DNA from: Heliopora coerulea
Taxonomy: Eukaryota; Cnidaria; Anthozoa; Scleralcyonacea; Helioporidae
Direction of reading: 5' to 3'
Assembly (NCBI GenBank): GCA_030142905.1
Contig: JASJOG010000032.1
Span: 1,040,001-1,104,000, forward strand
DNA: 64,000 bases
A model generated the notes under the pieces. It was not told where the DNA came from. It saw nothing but the letters and a program-made list of their open reading frames with translations, and ran no database searches. A program made the translations under genes and the position numbers. Positions 41,744-53,829 of the stretch are shown piece by piece. Every line of letters begins with the position of its first letter. The stretch's first letter is position 1.

Positions 41744-42124
41744 ATGGAGCTAAATAAATATTTGTCGCCTTGTGAATTTCAACAATTATATGAAACAGGA
41801 AAGAAGTTCATTTTGAAAAAGGTGTATGAAAAAGTATTTACTGATTCTGATTTACATATGACTGTGGATGGAATGACAAGTCATTTGTTCACATTTGTTG
41901 TGGAAGTGCAAAATTTGGAAGAAGGTTGTGCAACAGAGAAATATTATGATTGTGCTTGTCCTGTGTCTGCTGTTATTGGCGAGAAAAAAAGATGAGCATA
42001 GGATGTCTTGGAAGAAGGAAAGAGAAGCATTAAATATAAAATTGAATGTGACTGAAAATGCTAACAAAGAAGGACGAAGGTTACGTCCATTTAAATTGCC
42101 TACCATTGAACATTGTCATGACTG
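41744..42124 (+). pseudogene. Polinton 2 ORF of unknown function
   Basis: A frame from ATG 41744 to about 41985 continues in a second frame to 42124. It contains a CACPVS segment and a basic carboxy end. No family recognised. It precedes the Penelope-like insert. Confidence 0.35.
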
Positions 42125-42565
42125 AATATATACATTGCTACTTACTTGGATGGAATTGCTTTTCTTGTTGTGAACAAATATCTTTTACTGGCTTTTGATG
42201 TGTTTGTTTCTTGTTTGAATTATTGATTTTTTAAATTGTGAAAGCTAAAAAGGACAAATTGATATGTGTGTTTAATAATATGATTTCTTGTTGTGTTATT
42301 TTAATTAGGTATATAACCACGGCAAGCAGACAACTTAAGAAAATAGAAAATAAAACAAATTCCGAAAATAGACATCTTGTGTTCTTGATATTCAAGTTAA
42401 ACAAGAGTGTACAGACAGAGTCGGTGATATTTCGTCTTTATTCCAAAGACATTGTCAAACCAATGAGAATACAAGCAAGCGGTGATCTATATGTATAGCT
42501 ATTTACAGACGCAGAGGAAGTATACAATTACAGGATGGTGTAAACAAATGTGATGTCTAATGGCT

Positions 42566-44095
42566 CTAGAACAATGACAGTTTTTTACAAGCTTTAAGAC
42601 CACTGTTGAGTTGTGGCATATTACGTTTTATCAATAGTGATTCTAGGATAAGGAGTTGATTAGGATTGTTATTATTACAACGATATAAGATTTTAGTATT
42701 AGTTGGAATTAGATTACAAGGATTGCAAAGTAAGTCAGTGAAGTCCTCCTCAGATTCAATGCCAGGAAATGATGAAAGGCGAGAGATGAAGTTTGCGTCT
42801 GGACAGTCTAGGAGATGTTGAGATATGGCACTAGAGTTATTGTAATTGGTAGCGTGCTGTGTTAGTCGAGATTGTAGGTTACGTTCAGTTTTGCCTATGT
42901 ACGTTTGGCCACAACCAGGACATTTAAATTCATAAACAACGTTAGCTTTAGAAAGTTCCGGAATTTTATCCTTTTTGGGACAGAAAAATGACGTTTTCTT
43001 GGTTTGATAAATCACAATTGGTTTAATGGGAATTTTCAAACTGCGACGGATTTTGCGAATGACGTTGAAAACTAAATTTTCACCTTGTTTGCCAAGATAT
43101 GGTATTCTGAAATAAATTTTTGGCGAATCATTGTCGGCAATATGTTCCATTGAATTAGTGTTAGATATAACCTTGTTTTTGAGTTTGTGAATCAAAAAGT
43201 TACAGACTTTTAGAGGAAAACCATTCCATGACATAAAAGACTTTAACGTACGAATTTGGTTATAAAATAATGTTTGATTAGAGCAGATCTTAAACGTGCG
43301 AAAGAATAAAGAGTTTATCCAAGTGGTTTTGCGGTTGAAAGGTTCAAAACTAGAAAAATGCATGTACTGGCCTGTGTGAGTTGTTTTTCGGAAAATATCA
43401 AGGCCGTCATCGGTAATCTTGATATCGAGAAAGTGAACATGTGAGTTAGAAAAATCGTCAAACGTAAATTTAAGATTTTTATCAAAACTGTTAAATTTTG
43501 AAAGAACATGAGGAATATCAGAAGGCCGGATGAGAACCAAGGTGTCATCGACATAACGATGATAAAACTTAATGACACCTGAATTAATTAGATCTGAAAC
43601 AATGACATTTTCAAATTCGGTGAGAATTATGTTTGCTAGAACGGGTCCTAGCGAAGACCCCATAGAAACGCACATCAAGTTGTTCATACAGAGTTTTAGT
43701 GCATGATTCAAGAATAAGTTTTTTGAGAGTTGACTTCCGGAGTGTAGTATGAATTAGATTTTGTTTGTAGACGCGATCTAAGATTATGTTAATTGTTCTA
43801 CGCAATGGCACATTAGTAAAAAGAGACTCGACATCGAAGGAGACAAATTTATAACCTTGGGAAAGTAGATCTTTTGGTATAGATTTAATTGCTTCGGTAG
43901 CATCAAAAGAGTCTCGCAGTGAAAATTGATTAAGAGTAATGGGATTTAAAAGGCTGGCAATAAATTTTCCTACGTTGTAATGTGGCGTGTTCATAGTGTT
44001 GATAATCGGTCGAAACTTAGGTAGTGAGTCGAATTGTTTGTGTGTTTTAGGTAATCCATGTGCTCTAGCAAAGTGTGCGTGGAAATTTATGAGTG
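42566..44095 (-). mobile_element. Penelope-like element: reverse transcriptase plus GIY-YIG endonuclease
   Basis: On the minus strand, RT motifs start with ARAHGLPKTHKQ (near 44060), then FVSFDVESLFTNVP, MGSSLGPVLANI and YHRYVDDTLVLI (YxDD). A GIY-YIG nuclease end follows with YEFKCPGCGQTYIGKTERN and RLTQH. A frameshift lies near 43690. The 5' end is truncated within the RT. The 381-codon second part is otherwise open, so the copy is rather young. It lies between a Polinton 2 structural-type ORF and the integrase. Confidence 0.9.
42600..43720 (-). pseudogene. reverse transcriptase carboxy half and GIY-YIG domain
   Basis: This is the uninterrupted part of the Penelope-like protein. It holds the palm YVDD motif, a long thumb region, then a CPGCG zinc-type pair joined to the GIY-YIG core (TYIGKT, then an Arg on the next helix), and an IxESLLIKRNMPQLN end. 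GIY-YIG nicks target DNA for this family. The reading frame upstream (43611-43994) is shifted. Confidence 0.85.
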
Positions 44096-44229
44096 TTATA
44101 TGAATAGAAAAAAAGAATGTTAATAGAAATTTATTTTTTTTATTTTTTTAAGGTGAGCATATAGATGATGATGATGGGTTATGATGTACAAATATTTGGA
44201 ACAATTAATTAATGGGAAAAGTGAAAAAA

Positions 44230-45135
44230 TAAAACAAGTGTAATTAGAGATGATGTGAAAAGATTTGCAAGGTTATCGAATGGAGAAGGACCACCAAACG
44301 AAGAACAGCAAATACGTTATGGGTTCTTATCGAGAGCAAGATGTAGGTATAGATGGTTGAGAACAGAATTGGTTGATGTGAATTATCAGTGGCAAATGGA
44401 TTTGGTGGACGTGCAATAAGTTGACAGGATATAATCATATGTACAGATATTTACTCATTGTTGATTTGTACAGTAGATTTGCATAGGTTAAACCAATGAA
44501 AATGAAATCGGCAAACAATACCTACATTAAGTTTATTAGCATATTGTAAGATGAGAAATATAAGAGAAACAATGTTGTACCTAAATTTATTCAAATGGAT
44601 CTTGGAACGGAATTTCAAAAAGTTAGACAGTTTAATGAATTTGAAGGAAAATCATGGAAAGTTTTCTTTACTCATAATTGATATATGAAAGCCACCATGG
44701 TCAAAAATTTTGATCGGGCAACTGAAATTGATGATAGCAAAAGTTGTTAATGTATTGAATGATTCTGACATCAGGACGTATTTGACATTTTGGAGACGAT
44801 CGTGGAACGTTACGAGAGTCCTCCATTCTGGCTTGGGTGGGGGTAGGACACCTTTTGACATGTACTGTAAAGGCATTGCTGTATCAAAAGAATTTTTATA
44901 CAAAAGTTTTTTTGATTTTCGATATTTTACCAGAAAAATTTTATGTTGAAGACGACATGTTCAAGTCAGTCTCATGAGAGATTTGTTTGAAAAGAGAAAT
45001 ACTCAATAGTGGTCCAAAGAAGTGTTCATCATTTGCATAATTTACCTTACTGATCCTGTCACTTATGTTTTTGAAGATTCACAAGGTGAACCATTGTAAG
45101 GAATATTTTATCTGGAAGAAATGAAAAAAGTATGA
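44230..45135 (+). pseudogene. Polinton 2 integrase
   Basis: Pieces in three frames: an amino helix part, then WQMDLVDV (first Asp), YLLIVDLYSRFA, KFIQMDLGTEF (second Asp) and a GGRTPFDMY segment. The carboxy part is TYVFEDSQGEPL ... FYLEEMKKV, ending at a TGA that overlaps the ATG of the next gene (45132). This is a retrovirus-type DDE integrase of the Polinton kind, full of stops. The catalytic Glu region is not clear. No chromodomain seen. Confidence 0.75.
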
Positions 45136-45695
45136 ATTTGCAGTTGACTAATAATCAATATTTGAGTTATAGAACAAACCATATGAATGATTATGTCGTC
45201 GAAATCATGCCTCCTATCGATGCGAGAGACGATGATATGTACATTTTGATCAAAATATTTTATCCTACTACATTGTCCAATGTAAGTAAAATTACATAAG
45301 AAAATTTTCATTTTGATTTTGAAATAATTGTAAAGAATTCTGTGAGAGACCTAAAGGGAAAAGTGATTGCTAGTGGTGTGCATTTTGAATTTGAAAAAGT
45401 TTGAATACCTTGTGGATTTTACGATGCCGAGATGTTATGGAATGTACCAAATAAACATTTGATGTCTTTCGGTATCAATTTTGTGGTGGGGAAAAACAAA
45501 ACGACATTGTTGACTTACATTATATTCTTCGAATATTGGTTCCTGCCTATGACGGGTCAAGTGATTGATCATGGTAAAGTTAAAGAATTTAGAAAATCTA
45601 GTCAAAGCATTTATGACAACTATCCTGTTTACGATGTCGAAATCAAGTTGCATTTGAGGAGAGCTCTTGCTTTCGTGATTGGAATTGACATCTAA
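45132..45695 (+). pseudogene. Polinton 2 structural-type protein, two internal stops
   Basis: One frame of 187 codons from ATG 45132, overlapping the integrase stop, with a TAA near 45297 and a TGA near 45402. It contains YVVEIMPPIDARDDDMYI, FDFEIIVKNSVRDLKGKVI and VYDVEIKLHLRRAL. Beta-rich, with no catalytic motif. Probably a minor structural protein, by context only. Confidence 0.5.
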
Positions 45696-45735
45696 TATGC
45701 ATTGAAAATTTCATAATTTTCGAAAACAGAAAAAA

Positions 45736-46160
45736 ATGTATAACAATAATATAAATGAAGTTTATAAAAATATCTTGAAAAGCAATTACAGACAACCACT
45801 CACAATTATATCAGTGCACGAGGTTCAAAAAAGAACAAGTATTTTGTGATTGGGAGACAACAAAAGTATGAATTCTAGCTCAGCAAAAACACCAATGGTA
45901 CGAGTGCAACAAAAGGCATTCCAGACAACAGATTAGATACCGTTAACAACGTGGTGGAAAGAAGACAGCGTTTCCCTCAACAGCTGCAAGAGGATTTAAT
46001 TCCTCATATACAAGGACGAAAAAAATTGATGACAACAACACCACCATCATCATCTCGACAGAAGAAAAAAAAACAATATCAAGTAAAGGGGACAAAAAGA
46101 AAATTACCTAAAAATATTGATCCAAATATTCGGGCAAAATTGAGAAAACAATTTGGTTAA
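45736..46160 (+). pseudogene. Polinton 2 basic protein
   Basis: Starts near ATG 45736 and changes frame near 45830. The last 70 residues are strongly basic (SSSRQKKKKQYQVKGTKRKL) with Gln and Arg. Small basic proteins that condense DNA occur in adenoviruses and Polinton-like viruses. A core-protein role is a guess from composition. Confidence 0.4.
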
Positions 46161-46182
46161 AAAATTTAAACAAAAAAAAAAG

Positions 46183-46692
46183 ATGAATATGGGGAACAAT
46201 GCTCATTCTTTGGAGATATCCAAATTATTAAATGGGGAAGAGAACACTTTGAATTTTCGTCTGTCCTCGTCTTCCAATCAGAAATATATTTTAGATGAAA
46301 CAAATCAAGAACTGATTGCTGATCAACTGGAATTGTTTCCTGAACCGTTAAGCATGTTCGGCGACATTCCATTGAACAACTTGATGGTCAAATTGACGTG
46401 GTTAAACATCAAAGCAGACAAAGGTACGACCTCTGATACGTTTTCATTCAAAAAAGCCTTGACAACCAGTTCACTGTGGGAAATTCAAGATAGTTATTTG
46501 TTGGGTAAAGTTTCTTTACACACAGCCGCCGATGGAAAACTGTCGGCAGGAATCATAGTCGATTATATTCCCCACCCATTAAACACATGGTCCAGATCAA
46601 TTGAGATATCAATCAACAGAGTCGCCATAACAGTAACTCACCCCGACAACCTCAATAGACATTTTATTCGAAAAGAAAGTCATGCATTCTAA
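46183..46692 (+). CDS. Polinton 2 structural-type protein
   Basis: Open frame of 169 residues from ATG 46183, after an A-rich leader. Beta-type sequence (DIPLNNLMVKLTWLNI, GKVSLHTAADGKLSAGIIVD). The sequence beyond the stop (GDDGLVGYTWRKKLF) may belong to it in another frame. No motif known to me. It lies in a run of late-type genes. Confidence 0.45.
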   Translation: MNMGNNAHSLEISKLLNGEENTLNFRLSSSSNQKYILDETNQELIADQLELFPEPLSMFGDIPLNNLMVKLTWLNIKADKGTTSDTFSFKKALTTSSLWEIQDSYLLGKVSLHTAADGKLSAGIIVDYIPHPLNTWSRSIEISINRVAITVTHPDNLNRHFIRKESHAF

Positions 46693-46828
46693 CCTAGCCG
46701 GTGACGATGGGTTGGTTGGATACACCTGGAGAAAGAAGCTATTCACATGATGTAACTCTGGGTAACCATGCCAACAACACCCGAAACCCATCACCGACAA
46801 CGTTGGTGCAAAGAAATGATGAACGAGC

Positions 46829-47534
46829 GTGGCGAATGACAGGGATCAATTCCTAACATCCAGCAATTTGATATCTTTCAAATGGAACAAAGATAGCAAC
46901 CAAAGAATACTGACCATGTCCCAACATGACTATAACACCACCCGATCCACCTTCTATCACACGACTGCAAATGCGTCCGGCAACAACCAAGGCGCAAGTC
47001 AATTAGCCGCGAATTTGGCCAAACTAGATGCCGTCCAAATAAAATTTGAAGAATTCCATTTGCATTTGAAATATGTAATGCTGAAAGCAGATTTGCAACA
47101 AACACTCAACAAATTGCTGGAACAAGATGGAGATGTCATAAAGGTGTTCGTGAACCAAATAAGAATGACAACAAAACCCCATGACAGAAACACTTCAAAA
47201 ATGACTGATTCAGACATCTTTGATGGTCACACCCTACTTGTATGTATACTTTGCCATCTGTCAAAATTATTTCAACGAAGATGCTTTTGTGCAATCAATG
47301 CGTTGTAAGTGGGAGGGGATCAATCACTTTCAGTTAACTGTTCACTGGGTTCAATGGGGTCCTTTGATACAAAATTTGCAAGAGGGATATTTACATTTGA
47401 ATGACAATCAAGAATTGCTGTTTGATTACGACAATTACAAAACTGAATATGCATACGTAGCATATGAAATTCCCCCCACAGAAGATAGCAATTTAAAGTA
47501 TCTCTGGGAGTTAACATCCAATACAATGTCTTGA
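46829..47534 (+). pseudogene. Polinton 2 structural-type protein, frameshifted
   Basis: A 159-codon frame shifts near 47225 to a second frame ending at 47534. Segments include FEEFHLHLKYVMLKADLQQ and HFQLTVHWVQWGPL. Mixed helix and strand. The join is suggested by abutting frames only. Function unknown. Confidence 0.4.
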
Positions 47535-47813
47535 ATTGAAAAATTCAAACTTTCCACATTGGTTTTTTTCATCAAGGTCTCACTTCTTGATTTTTGATGA
47601 TGTCTTACAAACCCATCATTTATTAAACCAGTGAATCATATAAGAAAAATTAAAAAATGGTTGAATAATCCAAGAGTCGTGACAAGAAATGTTCCATTTC
47701 CAATAAATAATCCACTGAAGCAACATGTAATCATAAGAGCATAAAAGAACATCTTAAAAACACTTAGGTAAATAATCCAAATATGTAAGTAATTTTTTAT
47801 ATGTGTGCAAATT

Positions 47814-47844
<31 letters not shown>

Positions 47845-49459
47845 GTAAGTGTGAAATTTTTTTAAAATTTTTTAGAAATAATCAACAAAATTATGAGAAG
47901 AAATTCATATCATCATCATTATTGACCTTCAAAAATTGTGCAACCAAGCAATTTTCATTCAAAATTATTGACAGAGCAGCAAAACAAAAATAATAATTAA
48001 AAATCCACAGATTCAAACATGAACAACAATGACAACTCTATGCATCAATCAATCAGCAAGATGCAAAAGAAGATCAAAGTAATGAATCAAACAACATCCC
48101 ATCAACTAGTCAAAATGGATACCACTCCTCCTCAAATGACATAGTTGCTTCTATTTCATCAATATCAGTTTTGTCAAGTCTGACATAGAAAATGACAACA
48201 GCAAACATCACAATAATCAAAAACAAGATTCAACAACAACAAACAATGACGACGAATACTGAAATGATCTAACTGATTTAAACAAAACAGCAGCCATGGT
48301 GGACATGCGGCTTAAAGTGTTCAATTCTGTTATAAAGTCCCAATCAGTTGACAAAAACAATACACAAGGACAAACTAAATTTACAAAAAATATAAAACAT
48401 TTTCTAAAATCAGATCCAAATAAATGAATAACACTATTGACCAATTAATTTATAAATAAATTAAGATCATTATGTAAATCAATTTTAAGAGATGACATAC
48501 CATTCAAAACAAGCAAATTGGAACGCATGCTACTGAAAAAGATATGTAAACAGAAATTCAATAATCACGACAAAAAGATATGCTTTGTGGAAAATTTTAT
48601 ATTACAAAATTTACTCCACAAAGGTATGAAATTCTTAAATAAGCATATTTTCATCAATTGACCACACTTTTAATTCTTTCAATGACAACACAACAATGTC
48701 AGAAATTGTAAATAAACTACAAGTCATCGATCCAACAGTGGTAAATAATTTGTTAAAGTTATTACAAGAAAATGGTGGTATAGAAAAATTGAAATCTTGA
48801 TTAACCAACGAACAACTACGTAGAATAAAAAAAGACAGACAAAATGAACGCATACAAAGCTGGCAATCCTATTCAAAATGTATATGAAGACACTTTAACA
48901 TCAAGAGTAAAATCTTATAAACACAACTTGGAAGGACAAGCTGTAAGTTCACAACAACAAGCGAATCCAGAACAACTACCAGAACAACCAAGTACAACAA
49001 AAAAAGAAACTATAAACCACAAGGAGAAACAAGCTTAAGTGAACAAAAATCAAAAGAAAGATTACTGCAAAAAGGTATACACCCATCAAAATCTGCCAAA
49101 ATCAGATTCCCAGATGGAAAAACATATGATGCAAATTTTGAAGACAATTCACAACTTCGGGAAAAAACTGCAAATATCTGACTCATACACTTTACCCAAA
49201 AAAAAACATCTGTAGCAAATCTCTTAAAAGTACACAGATTTCCAACAAGTCACATCGAAAACAGAAATATACGAAAACTAACAGCATCAAATCCATTGGT
49301 TGAAGAAAATGACGACAAGGACAGCGATGAAGGAGAAACTTCAAACACGAATTGGTTAAGATCAATTCCAAAATCATTCAGCACAGCGACACAACAAAAA
49401 AAGAAATCCACATCACCATATGCAACATTGCTGCAATCGTCACACTTGGAAAAATCAAT
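47535..49459 (+). other. A/C-rich decayed gene stretch, no clear product
   Basis: A poly-A of about 30 at 47813-47838. Short plus-strand frames follow in several phases: MVDMRLKVFNSVIKSQ near 48297, VNNLLKLLQENGGIEKL near 48738, KIRFPDGKTYDANFED near 49100. They look like one or more Lys/Gln-rich proteins broken by many indels. No family assigned. Confidence 0.35.
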
Positions 49460-49632
49460 ATTCCAAACAAAAATTTAGGAAAAATGCATTATGGACAACG
49501 GATTTGGAAAAATTGGCAGACAAATTTGTAATTCAAAATTTTTTGGGAGTTTACCCAGCCGATGAACATCCTAACCAGGGTCAGCCAATTAAGCCATTAA
49601 ATAATGCCAAGAGTTGGCGTTTTAATGATTGA
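49460..49632 (+). pseudogene. possible adenain-like protease, amino end only
   Basis: The frame encodes WTTDLEKLADKFVIQNFLGV and YPADEHP. This resembles the first 40 residues of Polinton cysteine proteases, which precede the catalytic His. The His, Asp and Cys are not present, because the sequence turns into other material after 49632. Such proteases mature the capsid. Tentative. Confidence 0.4.
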
Positions 49633-49689
49633 TGTTATTACACGGCGTTCAAGTTTAATGGCTAAAATTACTGAACTAATTTAACATAA

Positions 49690-50139
49690 TGTATTCGCAG
49701 TTTTTGATATGGAAAATTTTCCTGACAACATTCCTTCACTAGCTACATATGGCAATGATCAGATTGAACAATTATCCGAAAGATGTGTACACTATGGTTA
49801 TATGAGAGTTGATAAGGAATGAATGCTAGAGATGAATGGCCTTGATTAAAAGGTTCAATTCACAATTTAAATAAATCAATCTCCAAAACCTGGAGGAAAA
49901 TTAATCTAAGTTTGAGTATACTATTCCAACTTTTCTTAGGCAATCCACCAAATTTTATTTCTCAAGCAGCCACAGAAAGAGGCCAAGTATTAGTTGACCT
50001 TGTTGTAACAAAGCAAAGATCTCTGTTGAGTGAGGAGAACATATAGCATATCCTCAGCACAAAAGGCATCTGTCACTATGATCCAGTCCCTGCAATTAAA
50101 TTTTGGTCTGCATCTGGGCCAAAGCATTTAGGTGGTCAC
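49690..50139 (+). pseudogene. left part of an unnamed ORF split by a hAT element
   Basis: Open pieces (ENFPDNIPSLATYGNDQIEQ near 49709; ERGQVLVDLVVTKQRSLLSE near 49977; HYDPVPAIKFWSASGPKHL before 50132) run up to the hAT insertion. If the hAT and one 8-bp duplication are ignored, the frame carries on after 52203 with RKSTSEIATIGQLLKKEVEP. This ORF was probably a transposon or repeat protein. Family not recognised. Confidence 0.4.
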
Positions 50140-50389
50140 CACAGGCAGATTAAGGGTACCATGGGCCTCTGGCTGTTTTTCTGATTGGGCCCCCCAGGAC
50201 CTGGCCCCTGCTTCCCTTCCTCTCCATTCCCTGACCCACCCAACCATCTCAATTTTCAATTTTTCCAGAGCTTTTATCAAAACAAAACAAGGAACATGAA
50301 AGGTGACATGATTATTTTCCTGTTCAGTGAAAATCAAATGCATATGTGTATTGTTTAAATCTGATTTAGTTGATTAAATTAAATAGCTT

Positions 50390-51290
50390 TCTTGGGAGCT
50401 TTCTTTGCAGCAAAAGCATTGACAAGCTCCTAAAAATTAAGCGCATTAAAAATTTCATGTTCAACGTTCATGAGCGACAGTTTGCTCACTTGTTCTTTAT
50501 GCATTTCAACTTAGAAAAAGACCACTCACCACTGCAATTTTAAACCATCATACAGAGGTAGATGCAAAGTGTGATGTTTACATTTGGAAATGTTTGTACC
50601 CAGTCATCGTTATTCAGCAATAAAAACATACGACGTTAAATGCTTTCTTGTTTTCTGGTAGAGACTGTGGTGTCTGTATTCATATCTATAGAAACACCCT
50701 TGTATATGCTAACAAACTGGATCAATTCAGAATCCAAACAATCCTCAAGATCGTTTGGATATTCTTTCACTAGATTTGCTGCAGCAGCTTTGGTTTCTGC
50801 AGTAGAAAGATGCTCCAACTGTGAGAGAAAGCCAAATTTTCTATGCACAACTTAATAGGCATCTAAATGACTCCTTAATGCCATACATAACTGATCAATG
50901 ATGGTGAAGAAAACTTCAACCTTCAACTTTTCTCTTGCGGCGAGCACTACATCTTCGCCACTACCCTCGTCAATCTGGTGTTTCCTCTTCTGCTGACGGT
51001 TTCCAGCACATTTGTAGCTGTTGCTACTGCATTTCATTTTCCCTTTTTCTTTGAAACCATCAAACTCTGCTCACTGGCACTCAACAAATTTGAGGAGTGA
51101 TTCCAATAGAGAAACTGCTGAATCAAGCAAAAGACCACTCTCTTGCAGTGATAAACTTGCTTGAAACTGCTGCGATATGGTGTCCCACACTTCGAGCAAA
51201 ATTGCAGTTTCTTTAGAAATCCCTCTGCTTTGACCCAACTGTCTGCTGGTTGGTCTTGATCATTGGAAAATTCTTCCAGTATCGCCACAT
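50390..51290 (-). pseudogene. hAT transposase remnant (ZMYM1/DUF4371 type)
   Basis: Minus-strand pieces in order: KAEGFLKKLQFCSKCGTPYR near 51230, AAREKLKVEVFFTIIDQLCM near 50935, KFGFLSQLEHLSTAETKAAA near 50840, then TFPNVNITLCIYLCMMV and CSGEWSFSKLK near 50600-50520. This is the dimerisation end of this hAT family. Several stops and shifts; the amino half is missing. Confidence 0.75.
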
Positions 51291-52139
51291 TCTGATGGTA
51301 GGCTTGAAGCCCAAACTTAATGAAAACAAAAATAACTTTTCATAAATTAATAAAATGACAACGTTAACAGCAAACACTGAACGACAGAATACATAATTGA
51401 ATTTCCAATGTTCTATTACAGGTAATGATGTAATGCCACTAATGGCCTAAATCCTAATAGAATAACAGATATATGACTTATGACTAATGACATGCCGGTT
51501 TTAATCCAGGCTATTTAATAATCATTTTCCTCAAGTTAATCGAAGAAAAAGTTTATGTAAATCAATGTTAATCAAAACAATGTCGATTCTAATGCTTTAT
51601 CCGATTTATAGCTACTAATTAGATAGCCACTTCTTTTGTGAGTTACTGAGTTTTGTCATTTATTCATGAATTATTCACCAATCATCATTTTAAGCATAAA
51701 GTATTAAGCATAAATACTTTTTTGGCATTTTGCTTTGAGTTTGCCTGAATAAACATTAAACTCTTCTGAAACAATGAAATCTAATTACCAGGGTCTTTGA
51801 GACTTTGAAGGTTTAAATCTTTTGTTCTTTTCTTTCTGCCATGCACTTTGGAGGCACCGTTTTGATTTCCATGTGAACGGCAAACTAAACTTTTAAACAT
51901 TTGGGAAACTAGAACCTAGTAATCTGCAAAAGTATTTGAATTACTTCCCAAAATAGGTATAGATAATAATGTTGATTCCTCAAAATTAAAAAAATTGTCA
52001 ATAATGGAAAACATAGGCAATTGCAATCCCAAATTTCCAGTAAAAGTTAAATTAAATGAAATTAAATCAAATTTTATTCTTTTTTACCTTGAACATCATT
52101 TAAAAAAAAAAAAAACTTTGGCAGGCCCCCTCTAGGACC
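51291..52139. other. non-coding part of the hAT element
   Basis: AT-rich, no frame of note. The C-rich end (GGCAGGCCCCCTCTAGGACC, near 52125) is typical of non-coding hAT ends. Confidence 0.4.
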
Positions 52140-52203
52140 CACAAATCCACAGGTCCCTGACTGCAGCCCAGTCAGCCCCCCCTTAATCTGCTTCTGGTGG
52201 TCA

Positions 52204-53217
52204 CAGCCTTCATGGTAGGAAATCAACTAGTGAAATTGCAACCATAGGTCAATTACTCAAGAAAGAAGTGGAACCAGATTATTGGGCCTGGAACAAAATA
52301 AGAAAACATATATGTTGCCCTGAAAAAACTGTCTAGTGTAATTTATGTAAGTACACTAACAGAAATTTCAGAATGCTTAAAAATTGAGAACAGAGGTTTT
52401 TGTATCTTACAAAATAATTAAGACAATGTTAAGTTTCACCTCTCCATTTATTTATTGTCAACCTCATAGTAGGGCACATCTCATTCTGCCAAAGCTTTTT
52501 TTGAATATGGGATGTCATCATTTTAAAAATTGAATGAGCGGGCCCTGAGCATCAGGATTACTTAATTATTGATTGAAAACTTGTATAAATCAACCATTTA
52601 AATTTTTTAATTTATCTGACAGAGGGTGTTAATTTAATGGCTGTTTTCAATGATATGCATTAAAGGTTAACAGTCTAAAAATATCTAATTGGCTGACCCT
52701 GCTAACACACATGACACTTCAAACTCCAATATATTAAATTGGATATGGAACATTGACATGTCTTTGAAAGATGGATGACATTGGATAGCGATTTTTTACA
52801 GAAAATGTCAAAATAAACATGTTTATCAAATAATGGATTCTCTGGCATTACCAATTTCATCATAAAGATATATCGAAATGCATTTCCAATGTGCAACATG
52901 AGTAAGCATAGAATCACTTCTAAACAATTGCATGCAATCAATGAGCACATTCACATGTGGATGGTGGTGCTTATACTATTTGATGTTATCAAAACTGAAA
53001 AATTCTGTTTTACTACATCTTCACACACTTAGTAACCCTTCTATTAACGAACATTTCCTTTATAATTATTTCAAATAATTTTTTCAAGGGGAATGGCCAT
53101 AATATATACTTAATGATCACTCCTGAAATACTTCACTATTACAACAACGCAAAAAACTGCATTGAAACTCAACATACGTGTAATAAATGGACAATATTAT
53201 TTTGAATAATTTGTAAA
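52204..53217. other. right part of the split ORF, then no supported gene
   Basis: The ORF interrupted by the hAT continues to a TAG near 52335 (WAWNKIRKHICCPEKTV). After that only short AT-rich frames up to the ATPase. Confidence 0.4.
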
Positions 53218-53782
53218 TTAAGATTTATTATATACAAATAAAGGTTCACCTTCAAAAATTACAGTTTGTATTCTTGCATTAGATGGTGAAGACGGAACAT
53301 TATCAAATACTATGTATCCATAATTTTGATCACTGAACACATCTTGTGATATGGCTTTCACACTATTTTTTGATAACCTACACATCTGAAATATGTGATA
53401 TAAATTTTGTTCATCTCCGATATTTTGAAAGACTGACATAATTATTATTAAGATAAGATAATTAATTCTCAATTTTTTCAGCTTTATACGTTAAATCTTG
53501 AGAAACAAATATAAGACTACAATTACAATGGTGACAATCTTTAATAACATAACTATGCAATTTATCCAATTTGTCTTTATCTTCACAAATGCTGAACATA
53601 AGACTGTCAAATGCAAACAAAGATGGAAACATCCTGTCAATTCCATGCCCCAACAAAATCTGGTGAATGTTCGAGAGTTGACCAGTACAATCGATAAAAA
53701 TAACTTTGTTTTTATCATCATTCTTATTTATCAAATCATTGTGACTTTTGATTTGCTGGATAAATGTCTTGAAAATGTCCAT
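53218..53782 (-). pseudogene. Polinton 2 packaging ATPase, carboxy part
   Basis: The first frame (53782-53462) contains SLFAFDSLM, where a Walker B acidic pair would stand, and HHCNCSLIFVSQDL, which fits the sensor strand. The second frame (53472-53218) has QNLYHIFQMC and NYGYIVFDNVPSSPS. This is the order of the packaging ATPase in Polinton-like viruses, though the second acidic residue of Walker B is Ser. The Walker A half is missing or unrecognisable upstream. A frameshift lies near 53470. It directly follows truncated PolB on the same strand. Confidence 0.6.
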
Positions 53783-53829
53783 TGTACAAATAAAAAAACA
53801 ACAGAAATAGGCACACTAACCACAATGCA

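Larger units (their letters stand above)
50140..52195. mobile_element. hAT element with 8-bp duplications (2056 bp)
   Basis: Flanked by perfect GTGGTCAC duplications (50132-50139 and 52196-52203). The ends CACAGGCAGATTAAGGG and CAGAAGCAGATTAAGGG (right end on the minus strand) match at 15 of 17 bases. The inside holds the carboxy part of a ZMYM1/DUF4371-type transposase on the minus strand. It is too short and too broken to be autonomous. Confidence 0.85.

Noticed and set aside
47813..47838. Poly-A as a retroposed gene tail
   Set aside because: No processed gene upstream on that strand; lies between decayed Polinton 2 frames.
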